Part shown: positions 27,296-38,946 of the stretch, in pieces | How the letters are laid out: every line of letters starts with the position of its first letter | How positions within the stretch are numbered: the first letter of the stretch is position 1 | NCBI GenBank assembly: GCA_905331475.1 | Contig: CAJNYU010001438.1 | Span: 124,001-188,000, forward strand | Reading direction: 5' to 3' | DNA length: 64,000 nucleotides | DNA from: Rotaria socialis | Lineage: Eukaryota; Rotifera; Eurotatoria; Philodinida; Philodinidae | Translations under genes and position numbers: made by a program | Notes under the pieces: model-generated | Database searches by the model: none | Told to the model about the DNA's origin: nothing | What the model saw: the letters and a program-made list of their open reading frames with translations, nothing else

Positions 27296-30200
27296 AGCCC
27301 TAGAGGCTGATGAAGAAGACCACGAGGATGATGATGATGTTGTTGTTATTGGAGAAGACGATTGAGATAGGATATCACTATTGTTGTTTACGTCAATCTT
27401 ATTTCTTGTTCGTTGTTATGAAGTAAGAGAGTCGCATGCTTATTCACAATTAGAATAGAAGTGAGAACATGAAGAAGAGAACATAACAATTCCTCGTCTT
27501 TTTCTTCTTCTTTTCTTCTCTTTCTCTATCTCTCAATTACAATCGATCTTGATGATGATGATGATGATGATGCAAGCTTTCTCAATTTTATTTCCAGACA
27601 TGGTCATGGTTCAATGAAAAATCGACAAAGAAATTTCTGTTTTTTTTTCTTCTTCATCAGTCTGTTTCTACTCATCTCGAGAGAGACTCGTCGGGTTCCG
27701 CGTACGATATTTTAAATAAGCTGCTCTTCCGTTATCTAGATGTTAATAAAATTTTCAATTGAAACAATCAGTATCATCGTCCTTATTATCACTGACAATA
27801 TCTCCTGAGGCATATATAAAGTGATAGTAATAACATTGTTAATATCATGAGGCATTTACGTAGGAATATCAAGGACATAAATACGGAGAAGAAAACAATT
27901 GATTAGATTTATTCTATAAGACGTTTTCCTTTTGTTTATGTTTGTAAGATCACCAGAACAAGCTATAGGTTAGTTTAACTAATGAGAAATGATAATAAAT
28001 CGACGAATGATCTTGATCAATGATAGGCGTGGCTTAAATACAGGAAATTTCTTAAGAATAATAAAGAGAACAAGTGTATCTCGTGAACATAGCGTGCAGA
28101 CATGCTATGAACGGTAGGCATTGTCCTCAAGATGAATTCATTACTAATCATGAGATGACTCTCATTGTTTTCATAAGGTCTAAATTAATTTGAACAAAAA
28201 AAGAAAAACTTATTAAAAGCGTTTCAATCATTTTGAAATATTATTTTCTCATACAAAGCAGATTCAATCGATGTTCAATTTAGATTCAGTGATGGTGATG
28301 ATGATAAAGAAAATGAGTCACCATGAAAAATATCTATCGCTGCCAGACCGTTTAGAATCGAATGGCAACTGTGATGACCTCGACACATTGATTAGTTTTC
28401 TTGCTATATAGCTATAGATATATGTTCGCTCTAAAGAATAATGGTAATAAAAGAAAACGAACAAGAAAATGTCAACATGCCAAACTGTTTCGGAACATAA
28501 TGAATATGACATTATGTTATTCAACTAATGAAAGAAGAAACATAGTGAATCGATGCACAAATAATTTGAATAGAAGCTATTTTAAATAGTTAACCGTAAT
28601 CATTTTCATTATTGATTTTATGATTTTTGAAAGGATCAATTTTAAAATCATTTACGAAGCTATTTTCTTTCCGATTCAAGTGTTATTCAATCAATTAAAA
28701 CCTAGTCAACATGAAAACACTTGATAGAAAGTTCTAGGCACTATTAAAGGTTGCAAATGATGCAGAAGATTTATGCTTGTAATATCAAGATCATTCTAAT
28801 CAATCATAAAAAATGCACTATACATTGCGTGTAATTTAAACAGCAATTGGATGTGGATCAAAGAATGATTTTATACTACGACCTTGGATTGAAACATAAA
28901 TGTAGATATATCAAAGATCATCAGAATAATATATTTTGACGTAAATAAAAATCTAAAACTAATTTGCTTCACTTAACTGATTATCTTTAAACATGTGACG
29001 AATAGAAGGATTCATGTATGTATATAAACAAGTAGCGCGACACAAACGCCGCTAAGCCCTCTACTGAAAGGAGATGGTAATCTATTCTGCACGCGTTTTG
29101 GACTAATCGGGCATATTAGGAGAAAAAGGTATAAGAATCTATTCTGTGGTTCGAAGGTGGTAGCCTTTAGTTATCCGATGCGGCCAACATTAAAATGATG
29201 TCACAAGGTTTTGCTGAGGAAAAATGGCGCTTTCGTTGAACTTTTAGCTTGAAAACAATTCACACTGAAAAAGAGCTCAATATTTTACGCGTTTTACTGG
29301 CCAAATATTAGCATAAATAAGGCGAACTCTACGAGAGCTGTAGCCAGAATACTGTATTTAGACGAAGCTAGCACTGAAATTAGCGATTAGATTCGTCAGT
29401 TAGTCTGAGCACTCATGAATCCATATGGATACGCCAGTGTTCTTCCATCAAAATACATACAAGCACAGACACAGACACAAACACTCATTTTATTTTTATT
29501 CAAGTCTAGCTATGACCAAGAGAGCCTAAATTCAATAAGCGAGATTTTCTGTACAATGTATGTTTCAGCTGTTTTTGCGCCCTCATTTTCATACTTGCCT
29601 TTATTCTATTTTTTACAAGTCATAGTATCGACTAGGGGTATGTCAGTTCAGTTTTAGTTCCGATCAGAAGAACTGTTTTATCTGAACTTAGATCTGAAAA
29701 CGGTTATACCTCTTGTATCGATAAGCGCAGCGAGTCAGAAGTTCTATTGAAAAAAGATTTATTAGGTAAATTTCTAACATCAAGCAATCTAATTTGATGA
29801 GACCTAGAAAAAAAAACATTTGAGTTTTTGAATTCATAGCACTAAGTACTCGTGATGTTGATGACTCAGATTGAACCTACATTAATACTTGTGAGCAGCT
29901 AAATCTTCAAAAGACTACAAGACTAGAAATTCGCCTTATTTCATATGATCCTTCCTTCAGTCGAGGGAGCTAACAATTGAAAACTGCTGAGGGGTCACAA
30001 ATACGTGTTTCCAGTTGAATAAATTCCAGAGATGTCCCCTTTTTCGTATCCTTTCCATGTAATCCAGGCTAATTTCACTGATAAAATTGTAGACCTTACA
30101 TTTTTATTTCAACTTTTTGCAAACTTAGTCCTCACACTACGCACATTTCTTCACAGAAAGCATCCTCTAAAAACTACGCGATGTTGACAAAAAATAAAAC

Positions 30201-32182
30201 ATCATTAACGGCATCCTGCGAACAGAAAAGAAGAATAGCATACGTACTGAACTAAAAATATTTCATTCTAAACTGAACTTATCGAGACGTATGTCTTTCA
30301 TAAATCTCAACCCAATCGGGCGAGCCGTTATTTAGGTACAGCCCTTTCAAGATTACTCTTGGTCGAAATGCTTACTTTCAGGACTCTGTGAATCATTCAT
30401 GAAAACTCGGGGTTCGATATTTTTTCAAACCGACTTCTGTTAGAATTTATCGGAGTCTTATTTCTATATCAAATCTTGAATTGAGCAAAAACCAAATGGA
30501 TTCGATTGAACAGACCCGATTGTTGGTTACTAAAAATCACTGACACGGATGTTCCGAATAGGGGACGCGTAATGCCTCCAGTCTTGAAAATTTTTCGAGT
30601 TTTCCCAGCAAAAATTTCAGAATTTTATCCGTTTTTGCTCACCAGTTTTCAAAAACTGCTCAATCACGTACAGAGTGAAAGAAAAAAGAATGTGGCTAGC
30701 TATAAATTTTCTTTCGTTCTGTGAAACGAACACCCGAACGAGCATTTGGCCATTGCAGTTGCTCAGCGCATTACCCTACTTTCAGTATAAGGAATAGAAC
30801 TTTTTAAAGGTAGATGAGTACAGAGTGGTGTTAGTTTTAGCTCTTTAAAAACAACAATTTTTCTGGAAAGAAAAACTCTATTTTCGTCAATAGCGGGATT
30901 GACAAGTTGAAATTTAATTACAGATATTTTACTAATAAAATAAATAAACACGCACAAAAAATGACCCTATGAATTTCTTTTGTTTATTCTCTAGCTAAAT
31001 TAATACTTGTCATATCAAGAAAAAACATTGTATGACATGTTTCATTCAATAAAATCGTATCAGCGATAAGTGTCAATGGCATTATCACATGAAAAGATCA
31101 TAAATACACATACATCACTTGAACAATCAAGTTATCAGATGACGACACATGCAAGAGAGCACAAAAGAAATAGCCTTAAATATCAATTCTAGATTAGCTT
31201 TCACCACTGATAGATGATTGTATGATAATTATTAATTTTTTAAAGTAGACGACTAGTGATCAGTACAATTTAAAGACATTATTTTTGTCTTTAATATCTG
31301 ATGACGAGTTCAAGAGTTTTAGGGCCTATGAGCCAAATGGAATCATGATTAGTTTCTCGAAAAAATATTTAATAAAAATCACAATAAATATTTATCGGAT
31401 GTGTCCATCAAGATTATTGTTTGAAAGTTGATGTTTTTCCAACTTACGATGATTGATTTATTCAAAGCAAAGTTATCAATCAAGATGTGTCTCGTTGATT
31501 GCAGATAATAAAAATGTTTATTTTTCTGTCAGATAAATATTTCATCGATAAACTTATCGATAGACCTAAATATTGAACTAATAATTCATTTGAATCTATT
31601 TCATAACTACTTGTTCTAAAAATAAACTTACATCTAATTTATTTTGACTTGAGTACCATGATTTTTACTTCGATACTGAATCCATTACCTTTAAGAGCAA
31701 TTTAAAAAGAATAATTTCAATTAAATTTCAACTTGCAATGATTTATAATGATCTTTAGATTCAACCAGGTGCACTTTTATTATGTAATAGTGCGGAATTG
31801 AGTCTACAAATTCTATGATTTTAATGGCGTAGAAAAACAATTCAGCGGCTGTGCGATGGTTGCCTTTTTATTACTATTTTTAGTTGAACTTTTATCCAAA
31901 TGCCTTCCTAAATCTTACAGCCGTAAATAATGTGTCCTTGTAGAAGAAGTTGTGTTGGTTAGAATGTGAAGAGTTTCTGAGAAAATTTATGTTAGACAAG
32001 AACATATGACTCTATCAATGAAAAATGATAGTATAGATTCAATTTCGACGTTACACAACGACCACTAACTATCGAGTGAAATGATGCGACAAAAATAAAA
32101 TAAATCTATACACACATGTATATCTAGTTGTGATTCACACTTGATAATATTTGAAATTAAAATAGAATTAACTTTTCGATTA

Positions 32183-32883
32183 CAGGGGTCGCAGCGGCCT
32201 AGCATTCAAAGTCAGGAATCAGGACAGGAAATCCAAAGAAAAAAATCAGGAGTTTTACTCATAAATCAGGAAATCAGGGTTAATAAGTATTCATCATAAA
32301 TGTTGAAATTTTACACATTGTTACGTCAAGGAAAACGTTTCTAACTAAAGACTTTTGTGTTCTGCTCTTTTGTATATCTTTGTTGTTCATTTCTCATACT
32401 CAATTATGCAGTAATGGGAGGACAAAAATGATCTCTTGTCTTTCAAGATTTCGCTCTAAGTTACGTTATCTAAAAGCTCTTTTTAATGAAAGCTGTTTTT
32501 TCTGTGTTGTCATCGTTCTCTGTTCTGTAAAACGGTTATTCACTCCTGGGATGTCAAATAATCAATGTATTTCTAGTTGTGTCATTAAGTCGCCTATATT
32601 GAAGTAAATTATACAAAACAACGATGCACTTAATCAATTACGAAAGAAAATGAGGAAATAAATTGAATTGTAAAGTTGTATATAAAAAATAAATATAATT
32701 TTTGTGAAATTCTCTTTCATTCACCAGTTGGAATAATACTCACAATTGGTTTGAAATGAAGATAAGTGGCCTAATACGGAGTAAGAAATCGCGCGTTGCT
32801 TATTTTCAGCAATTCATTACATTCATTGAATGTTAGTTTAAAAAGTCAGGAAAATCAGGAAAGTAGTGCCGCTGCGACCCCTG
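32183..32883. mobile_element. Non-autonomous TIR DNA transposon, 701 bp, CAGGGG termini
   Basis: Perfect 16-bp terminal inverted repeats CAGGGGTCGCAGCGGC / GCCGCTGCGACCCCTG bound the element. The flanks carry a direct repeat CGATTA (32177-32182 and 32884-32889), consistent with a target-site duplication. Near both ends the motif TCAGGAAATC is repeated (for example 32211-32280 and 32845-32862), as in subterminal transposase-binding repeats. There is no transposase. CAGGGG ends resemble hAT elements, but hAT normally makes 8-bp duplications and only 6 bp are visible, so the superfamily is open. Confidence 0.85.
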
Positions 32884-33189
32884 CGATTACAAACAGTTTC
32901 ATCTCAACAATTAGAAAGAAGCTTAAATTAAACAGAACACTTATCTACACAGGGAAATCTAGTTCTCTATATCATGAATACAAAATTTATTTATATCATT
33001 CAAAGAAAATCTGAACACAATGATTTCAAAAAGAAATAGAATCAATAGAAAGAACACATAGGATTTCAAGCATTTGATTCGTTTACTTGCCATATTATGA
33101 TCAATTGTATGTTCAACAAACCCCTTATTTTATGTCTTACTCTATTAGAAAATAGTGCTAAATTATTCTTCACAATATCTATGCGCATA

Positions 33190-33660
33190 CCAACCACTCT
33201 GAGTTCTTTTTTAATAAAACTTGTTAGCGCAGTCCCGTTAGGGCTAAAATATGGAACTCACATATATCCCGTAGGCTTACTAAAATAAATCAAAATAGTT
33301 CATGTAAAAAATCTACTTTAATTTCCAAAAGCTATAATTAGGTCATTACCTAGTTGCGTATGACTTTAATGGAATATTAATTGTTACTTGACGTCTTTAG
33401 CAATGACAGAGGCTAGTTGTTATGGTCTGTAATGGGCAAATATGGCTCATTTCGCGTAGCCTGTAATAAAAAAAGAAGCAATAGCAGCCTAATTAGTTAA
33501 GTTCCTAATTAGAATAAGTTTAATGTCATTAATGTCTGTAATGGGGAGGGGGTGGTGGAGAGTCGCAAAAATCTCGCTTTTAAACTTACACCCGTGATTT
33601 TCTTCGAAAATATATGCGAGTTCCACAAAATAGAAATATTATTTCGAAAAATTCTATGCA
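33190..33660. repeat. Dispersed inverted-repeat element, copy 1
   Basis: The left part (CTTGTTAGCGCAGTCCCGTTAG, AAATATGGAACTCACATATAT at about 33220-33265) and the right part (TCTGTAATGGGGAGGGGG, AAACTTACACCC, TTCTTCGAAAATATATGCGAG at about 33534-33620) both recur, in the same order, at 62445-62700. Within the copy, TGGAACTCACATATAT and ATATATGCGAGTTCCA are inverted. It is probably a non-autonomous element; the exact ends are not clear. Confidence 0.65.
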
Positions 33661-33938
33661 ATAAAAATTGTAGATAAAAGCAAAAAGCATCATGTGTTAT
33701 ATTCAAATTAGTTAAGTATTCCATATGTTGATATCTTTTGTATTTCAAATGGATATGATTTTTGATTAAAAAGTTTCAAAAAAAACACAGAAAATATTTT
33801 TATTGTTATATTTATTGATATTCTTAGATACAAGTGTAATTTGTTGTGGATGCATAAATAAAAACAAATGACACTTATTAGAGTACAGCTAAGTACTTAT
33901 AAGCTAATTGAATCAGGGTTTGAAAGATGTAATCAATC

Positions 33939-34378
33939 TTATGTTTTAAATCTCATTCGTTGAACAAATTCTTTATTTGATATAAAATGATCATTGTTTA
34001 TGTCGAAAAACTTAAATAAATCATTATTCGATGGAGTGTCATATTCAGGTTGCTCATGATCACGTCGAAGACGCCATCGACCAACGATCATATGATATTC
34101 ATGAACCTAGGTAGGAACAAAAAATATATTGATAAAAAGAATAAATCAAATTTGTTTAAATACTTTTTGCAAATATTTTTTCAATTCTTCTCTTGAATTA
34201 AAACGTTCTGGGCGTTTTGGTGGAGCTTAAACAAATAATGAAATATAGAACATCAAAACAAAACAAAGTGAATTTCTTTAGAAAACTTACGAGGTACTTC
34301 GGTAAAACTTGCTTGAAGAAAATGAATAAGTGCAGTGACCAATAAAAGATGTACTATTGTAAATTTAGATCCCATCAT
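33939..34378 (-). CDS. Secreted neuropeptide F/Y-like precursor, 105 aa, three exons, with EF-hand-like C-flank
   Basis: Exons 34291-34378, 34164-34225 and 33939-34106 join in frame (318 nt including stop), each with GT-AG sites. The start MMGSKFTIVHLLLVTAL is a signal peptide, likely cut after LQA at about residue 23. Residues 29-65 read PPPPKRPERF-NSREELKKYL-QKVHEYHMIVGRWRLRR. Molluscan neuropeptide F/Y has, from memory, PPPRPEEF..., a helix ending in YL...NEYY.I.GRPRF, then GKR, so spacing and key residues agree. Family peptides act as secreted hormones on NPY/NPF-type GPCRs. Differences: the usual RPRF-Gly amidation end is RWRL followed directly by the dibasic RR, so no amide donor is present. 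The C-flanking peptide (66-105) contains DINNDHFISNKE, a good 12-residue EF-hand loop. Alternative: a small secreted EF-hand protein that only resembles NPF. No neighbour gives context. Confidence 0.65.
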
Positions 34379-35049
34379 ATTTATATGATCTAAAAGAATT
34401 CATTGTAGATCTTTCATATTTTCTTACAGAGCCTATCGAATATAACACAGAAAGTTAACGGTAGTCTCACTGAATATATGTACTCGATGAAATACTTATC
34501 TCTGCATGTCTATACGCAATGAACAAGTGACTTAAATATGAATCTAAACAATACCCATAATAATATACTTCGAATTCAATGGTTTATATAAACATTCTAT
34601 TTCTAATTTAATGCAAGATTTCATTTAGAAAACTTTATGAGGCATGAAAACAATATTTTTCAATGAATACTATATATAAACTGGCAACAAAAAAAAGAAC
34701 TTGCTTTCGATGATATTTCCTATTATGAAAAAGAAAGTGGAAGAAACATGTTCAAACGATATTCATTGGTTGTCATATTGTTTTAACAGATTTTAATTTG
34801 AAAAGATAAGAAACAGAAAGAAAAAAAGTCTCTACTGAAAAATAGCCAAGGGATTCAAGATATAATAAGCTGTAATGACAGCAAAATGGTTATAGATTTT
34901 ACCAAATCTGCTTAGGATGCTTTTAACGATATACTGCTAAATTTTAAACGCCATTGATATGAAACTAATATAAGATCAGAAAACACGGAATAAAAGAGTG
35001 CTTCAAATTATAAATAAACTATGTTTTTAATGAGATATTGATCGACATA
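34379..35049. other. Intergenic, no feature seen
   Basis: AT-rich sequence upstream of the neuropeptide-like gene; it presumably contains its promoter. Nothing specific can be supported. Confidence 0.4.
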
Positions 35050-36344
35050 CAGTATGCAAAAAAATGATTTGGCCACTCACTACATCAATCTTGTAAAACT
35101 AATTTCATATTTAAGGGAAAAGAGTTTCTTGACTTTCATCACATTATTCGATAGCCCAGAATCTCTGCTTTATTCTACAATTCAAAAGGTTTTTCTTGAA
35201 ATATATCTTTAATGAATTTTCAAGGATTTTCAAGAAGCCCCTTGATTTTCTACGCAAAAGTTTTACTCGGGCAGTTGTATTATTTCTTTTCTAGAACGTT
35301 AATTCCAAAGTAAAAAGTTTTGAAAAATGACTCATTCTATAAAGAAAAATGTTTTCTATCCGTTGGTATAGTTAAAAGCTGAAAATATATTTGACAGAAT
35401 CGAAAAAAACCGAAATACCTCATGCCCTATAAGGTTTCTAGAAAATTATTTTTGTTAGCTTTTACTGTATAGAAACTTCAGTCAAAATATATCATTCGGC
35501 AAAAGAAAAAACTCTACTTCGAATGATGTTCTTCGTTTGGAAAATACTTACCATAGATTCAAATATATCATCTTAAAGAAAATTTAATTCTCTACAACCC
35601 TGTTTTAAAAAAACGCTTTTGAGCTTATCTTGTGACTGAAAAATCAAGGTTAATGAATCGCTTATAAATAGGGGTGGGTTATTTAATTTAATGCGAGTTA
35701 ATTAACGGCGCTAATTAACTAATAGCGTTAATCGTTAATAGTAACGCTTTTAGTTAACGTTAATTTTCAATTAATGTAAACATACCACCCCTATTTATAA
35801 ACCAAACTAATAGCGTTTGGCAATTAGTTTTCGCTTTTGTGTATACATTTTTCAAACGAAGAGCATCATTCGAAGTGAAGTTTCTTCTTTTGCCGAATGA
35901 TATATTTTGACTGAAGTTTCTATACAGTAAAAGCTAACAAAAATAGTTTTCTAGAAACCTTATAAGGCATGAGGTATTTCGGTTTTTTTCGATTCTGTCA
36001 AATATATTTTCAGCTTTTAACTACACCAACGGATAGAAAACATTTTTCTTTATAGAATGAGTCATTTTTCAAAACTTTTTACTTTGGAATTAACGTTCTA
36101 GAAAAGAAATAATACAACTGCCCGAGTAAAACTTTTGCGTAGAAAATCAAGGGGCTTCTTGAAAATCCTTGAAAATTCATTAAAGATATATTTCAAGAAA
36201 AACCTTTTGAATTGTAGAATAAAGCAGAGATTCTGGGCTATCGAATAATGTGATGAAAGTCAAGAAACTCTTTTCCCTTAAATATGAAATTAGCTTTACA
36301 AGATTGATGTAGTGAGTGGCCAAATCCTTTTTTTTTATATACTG
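35050..36344. mobile_element. Mariner-like fold-back element with arms of about 495 bp
   Basis: The left arm (35050 to about 35548) and right arm (about 35850-36344) are near-perfect reverse complements. Both ends read CAGTATGC/ATACTG, then a run of A/T and GGCCACTCACTACATCAATC, and TA dinucleotides flank both ends, as expected for Tc1/mariner target sites. No transposase is encoded. The loop of about 300 bp (35549-35849) contains a separate 125-bp MITE. A palindrome of this size would extrude as a hairpin and is an assembly hazard. Confidence 0.85.
35669..35793. mobile_element. hAT-like MITE, 125 bp, nested in the loop of the fold-back
   Basis: Termini TAGGGGTGG / CCACCCCTA, flanked by TTATAAA-type 8-bp duplications (35661-35668 and 35794-35801, 7 of 8 identical). 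The interior is a set of GTTAAT/ATTAAC repeats that are self-complementary. The termini match those of the 439-bp MITE at 57255-57693. Confidence 0.8.
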
Positions 36345-38940
36345 TATATTATACAATTTATTGAATTGATTCTCCTAAAAAATTAATTAGGTTGTTTTGA
36401 AAATATCCGTTCAAACACATGTTCCACGCATTCATTCAAAAGTTTAAAAATAGATAGAACATGAGATTAAAGGATGTGCTTGTGGCGTATGCTGAGATAC
36501 AATTGGAAGTGTGAAGCGTTTTATTTTCTAAGAATAATATCGCATGAAATCATGAAGGGTAATATAACTAAAACAAAATCTTAAATAGAATCAAACTCAT
36601 TGATAAAGTCTACTGAAACTATTTTATGCGAGTAAGTAAGCAAGTTTAGAATCTCGTTCATTTAATCCCGTAAGATGCACAGCATCGGAATATGAAAAAG
36701 TCCATCTTTCACGACTGTGTGATTTCGTCTTACTTGAAATACCGTGCTGTATCTATTCGATTTTTAACTAATGTTAGATTAATTATCAAAGTTGAGTGAC
36801 AAAGCAGAAGCGTTGACGTAACGAGATAAACTAAAAAATAGAATGAAATTAAAAAATTTTGAGATGGAAACATATTCTAAGAAAAAAAAAACAGCAATTG
36901 GAGCGCATAAATGTAATGGTTAAATAGAACGGAATTAATTTCCTTTTGACCATAATGGATATTAAAAGAACACTAAATTGAAAACATAGACTACAAAATA
37001 TCTATTAAGTGTACCATTCATATCTTTCAATACATGAAATAAAATTGGACAGCATCGAACTATGTGAGAAAAACAAAGAGAATGATTTCAATTGACTATT
37101 GAAGAGAGTTTTTAGCATCTCAAACTAACTCTCATAAGAGAAAATCGCTCTTTATCTTATATGTTACAAATTAATTAAAATATCATTTTCGTATATTATT
37201 TTAATTCTTTTTTAATTTTAATTGTGTAGGAAGTTTTATACGAATAGAACTAATTCTTATTAAAGGGCTTGATGCCAAACAATTATATCTAAACACTTTC
37301 AGTTAATCAATTTGCTCGACTTAAAAAACTTTTGTCTGGTACACCCATAAAATATTTAAAAGACTTGTGAAATTGAAAATAGAAATGTTGTCTTTTCTGA
37401 TCGAAATCTATTTGTTGTTGCTATAAAAATTAATAAAAACACCGTACTTGACATATGAATACGATTACATGATTTATGATAGACGACGAAAAAAAACTTA
37501 AAAACATACTGCAATTGAGTCCTTTGAATCATTGAACAGCTGAAAACAGTAGATCGCTCAAAATTTCGATTCTTTTGTCGTCAAATGAATACTCGAACGA
37601 ATTAAATTTATTAAATGATTTGTAGCTAATAAATAAAATCCGAATGTCTATTACTATGAGTGCCCTAAGAAAATGATCTATTCTTATTTTTTGTTGATAG
37701 ACATAGAGTTCAATAGCAAAGTAGCAAACAGTCTTAATGGTTCCTCAGAACTATGTAGATAGCAGAATATCAAAAATTTATTTATTGAGAACTAGAAAAC
37801 TTCGAAAAGTTTTTGGCTATAGAACATGTAGTACAACATAAACAACTACATTTTATGGCAAATGAAAACTACTGTGCAATAACGAGTCTTCTCTTTCCAT
37901 AGGTACAATGAATTTATTTATGAAAGAGTTTAATTAATGACCTGATCGAGATATTTGAAGAGTAGCTGAGCTCCTTAAGAGGTGTCTAGACATATCACAT
38001 TTTTATTGTAATAGATTGCGCAAAGATCTCTTAGAGGACCCTGGTATACTACTCGTAGAATCTCATGACATGATTAACTTTGTTCTTATTATTCAAACAT
38101 ACAAGATTGGCGTGCAAAACAATTTCATTCGGCAGGAAGCCGAGCTCTACAATTCATTTTAAAAGAGATGAATGGAAACTGAGATCTTCAGTACTTTTCA
38201 TCGATCGATGCATCATCTGAATATTTAGTTGGCAGCAAAAGAAGATCTATACTATATATTTTTTGGTCAATGATAGATCATAACAAAAGTCAAAGGACTA
38301 CATTCTACTGAATTTTAGAAATAATATGTATTAGCTTAATTTGCATAGAATTAACTGAATATTTATCATTCGTAATTTGATTAGCGACTTATTCAAAAAT
38401 TAGATCATTGCTGAAGTAAGCTTTGCATTACTTAAAAATGTGTTTTGATTTTTCCAAGATTACCTACGTATGTCGAAGCTCTTTTTTCCGCAGAAAGAAA
38501 AGTTAATCAGCATTATATACTTAGGGTCGATTTCGTATTATATTGAGAGGATCTGAAAGAATGATTATTGCTTCATAAACTTTTATCGATCAAAAATTTG
38601 TGTAACAAAATTGTTGTGAATTAGATATGGATTATTCGCAATTTGACAGATTATACGTTGAAGAAAAAAGTACTTGTTTTGGATAGCAGTTCAAACTTAT
38701 GTAAGTGCATAGAGTAGAACAAAGTATTAGAATATGTAGATTATTTCTTATCGTCAACAATACTCTTACATGTGATATTAGTGTAAAATATGGATGATGC
38801 ATTGATCAGCAATTTCGTCCTGTATACGTTTTTTTTCTATCTATGTTGCTACAAGTTTTTGTGAGCTATCCAGAAGAAATAAAACATTTAAAATGCTCAA
38901 ATCAAAATTTCTGTTACAAATACAACGAACAATACAGATA
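36345..38940. other. Intergenic, no gene recognised
   Basis: AT-rich with dense stops in all frames; no repeats or genes I can support. Confidence 0.5.
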
Positions 38941-38946
38941 TATTGA

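Larger units (their letters stand above)
23811..32182. other. Gene desert upstream of the protocadherin, microsatellite-rich
   Basis: About 8.4 kb with no gene I can support. It probably contains the promoter and any untranslated 5' exons of the protocadherin. Many simple repeats lie between 24.3 and 27.6 kb (listed separately), plus (AGT)n near 24370-24382, (CTA)n near 24799-24813, (TTC)n at about 26041-26062 and (GAT)n near 27550-27573. From 28 to 32 kb nothing stands out; open frames here are short, and none shows a recognisable domain. Confidence 0.5.
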
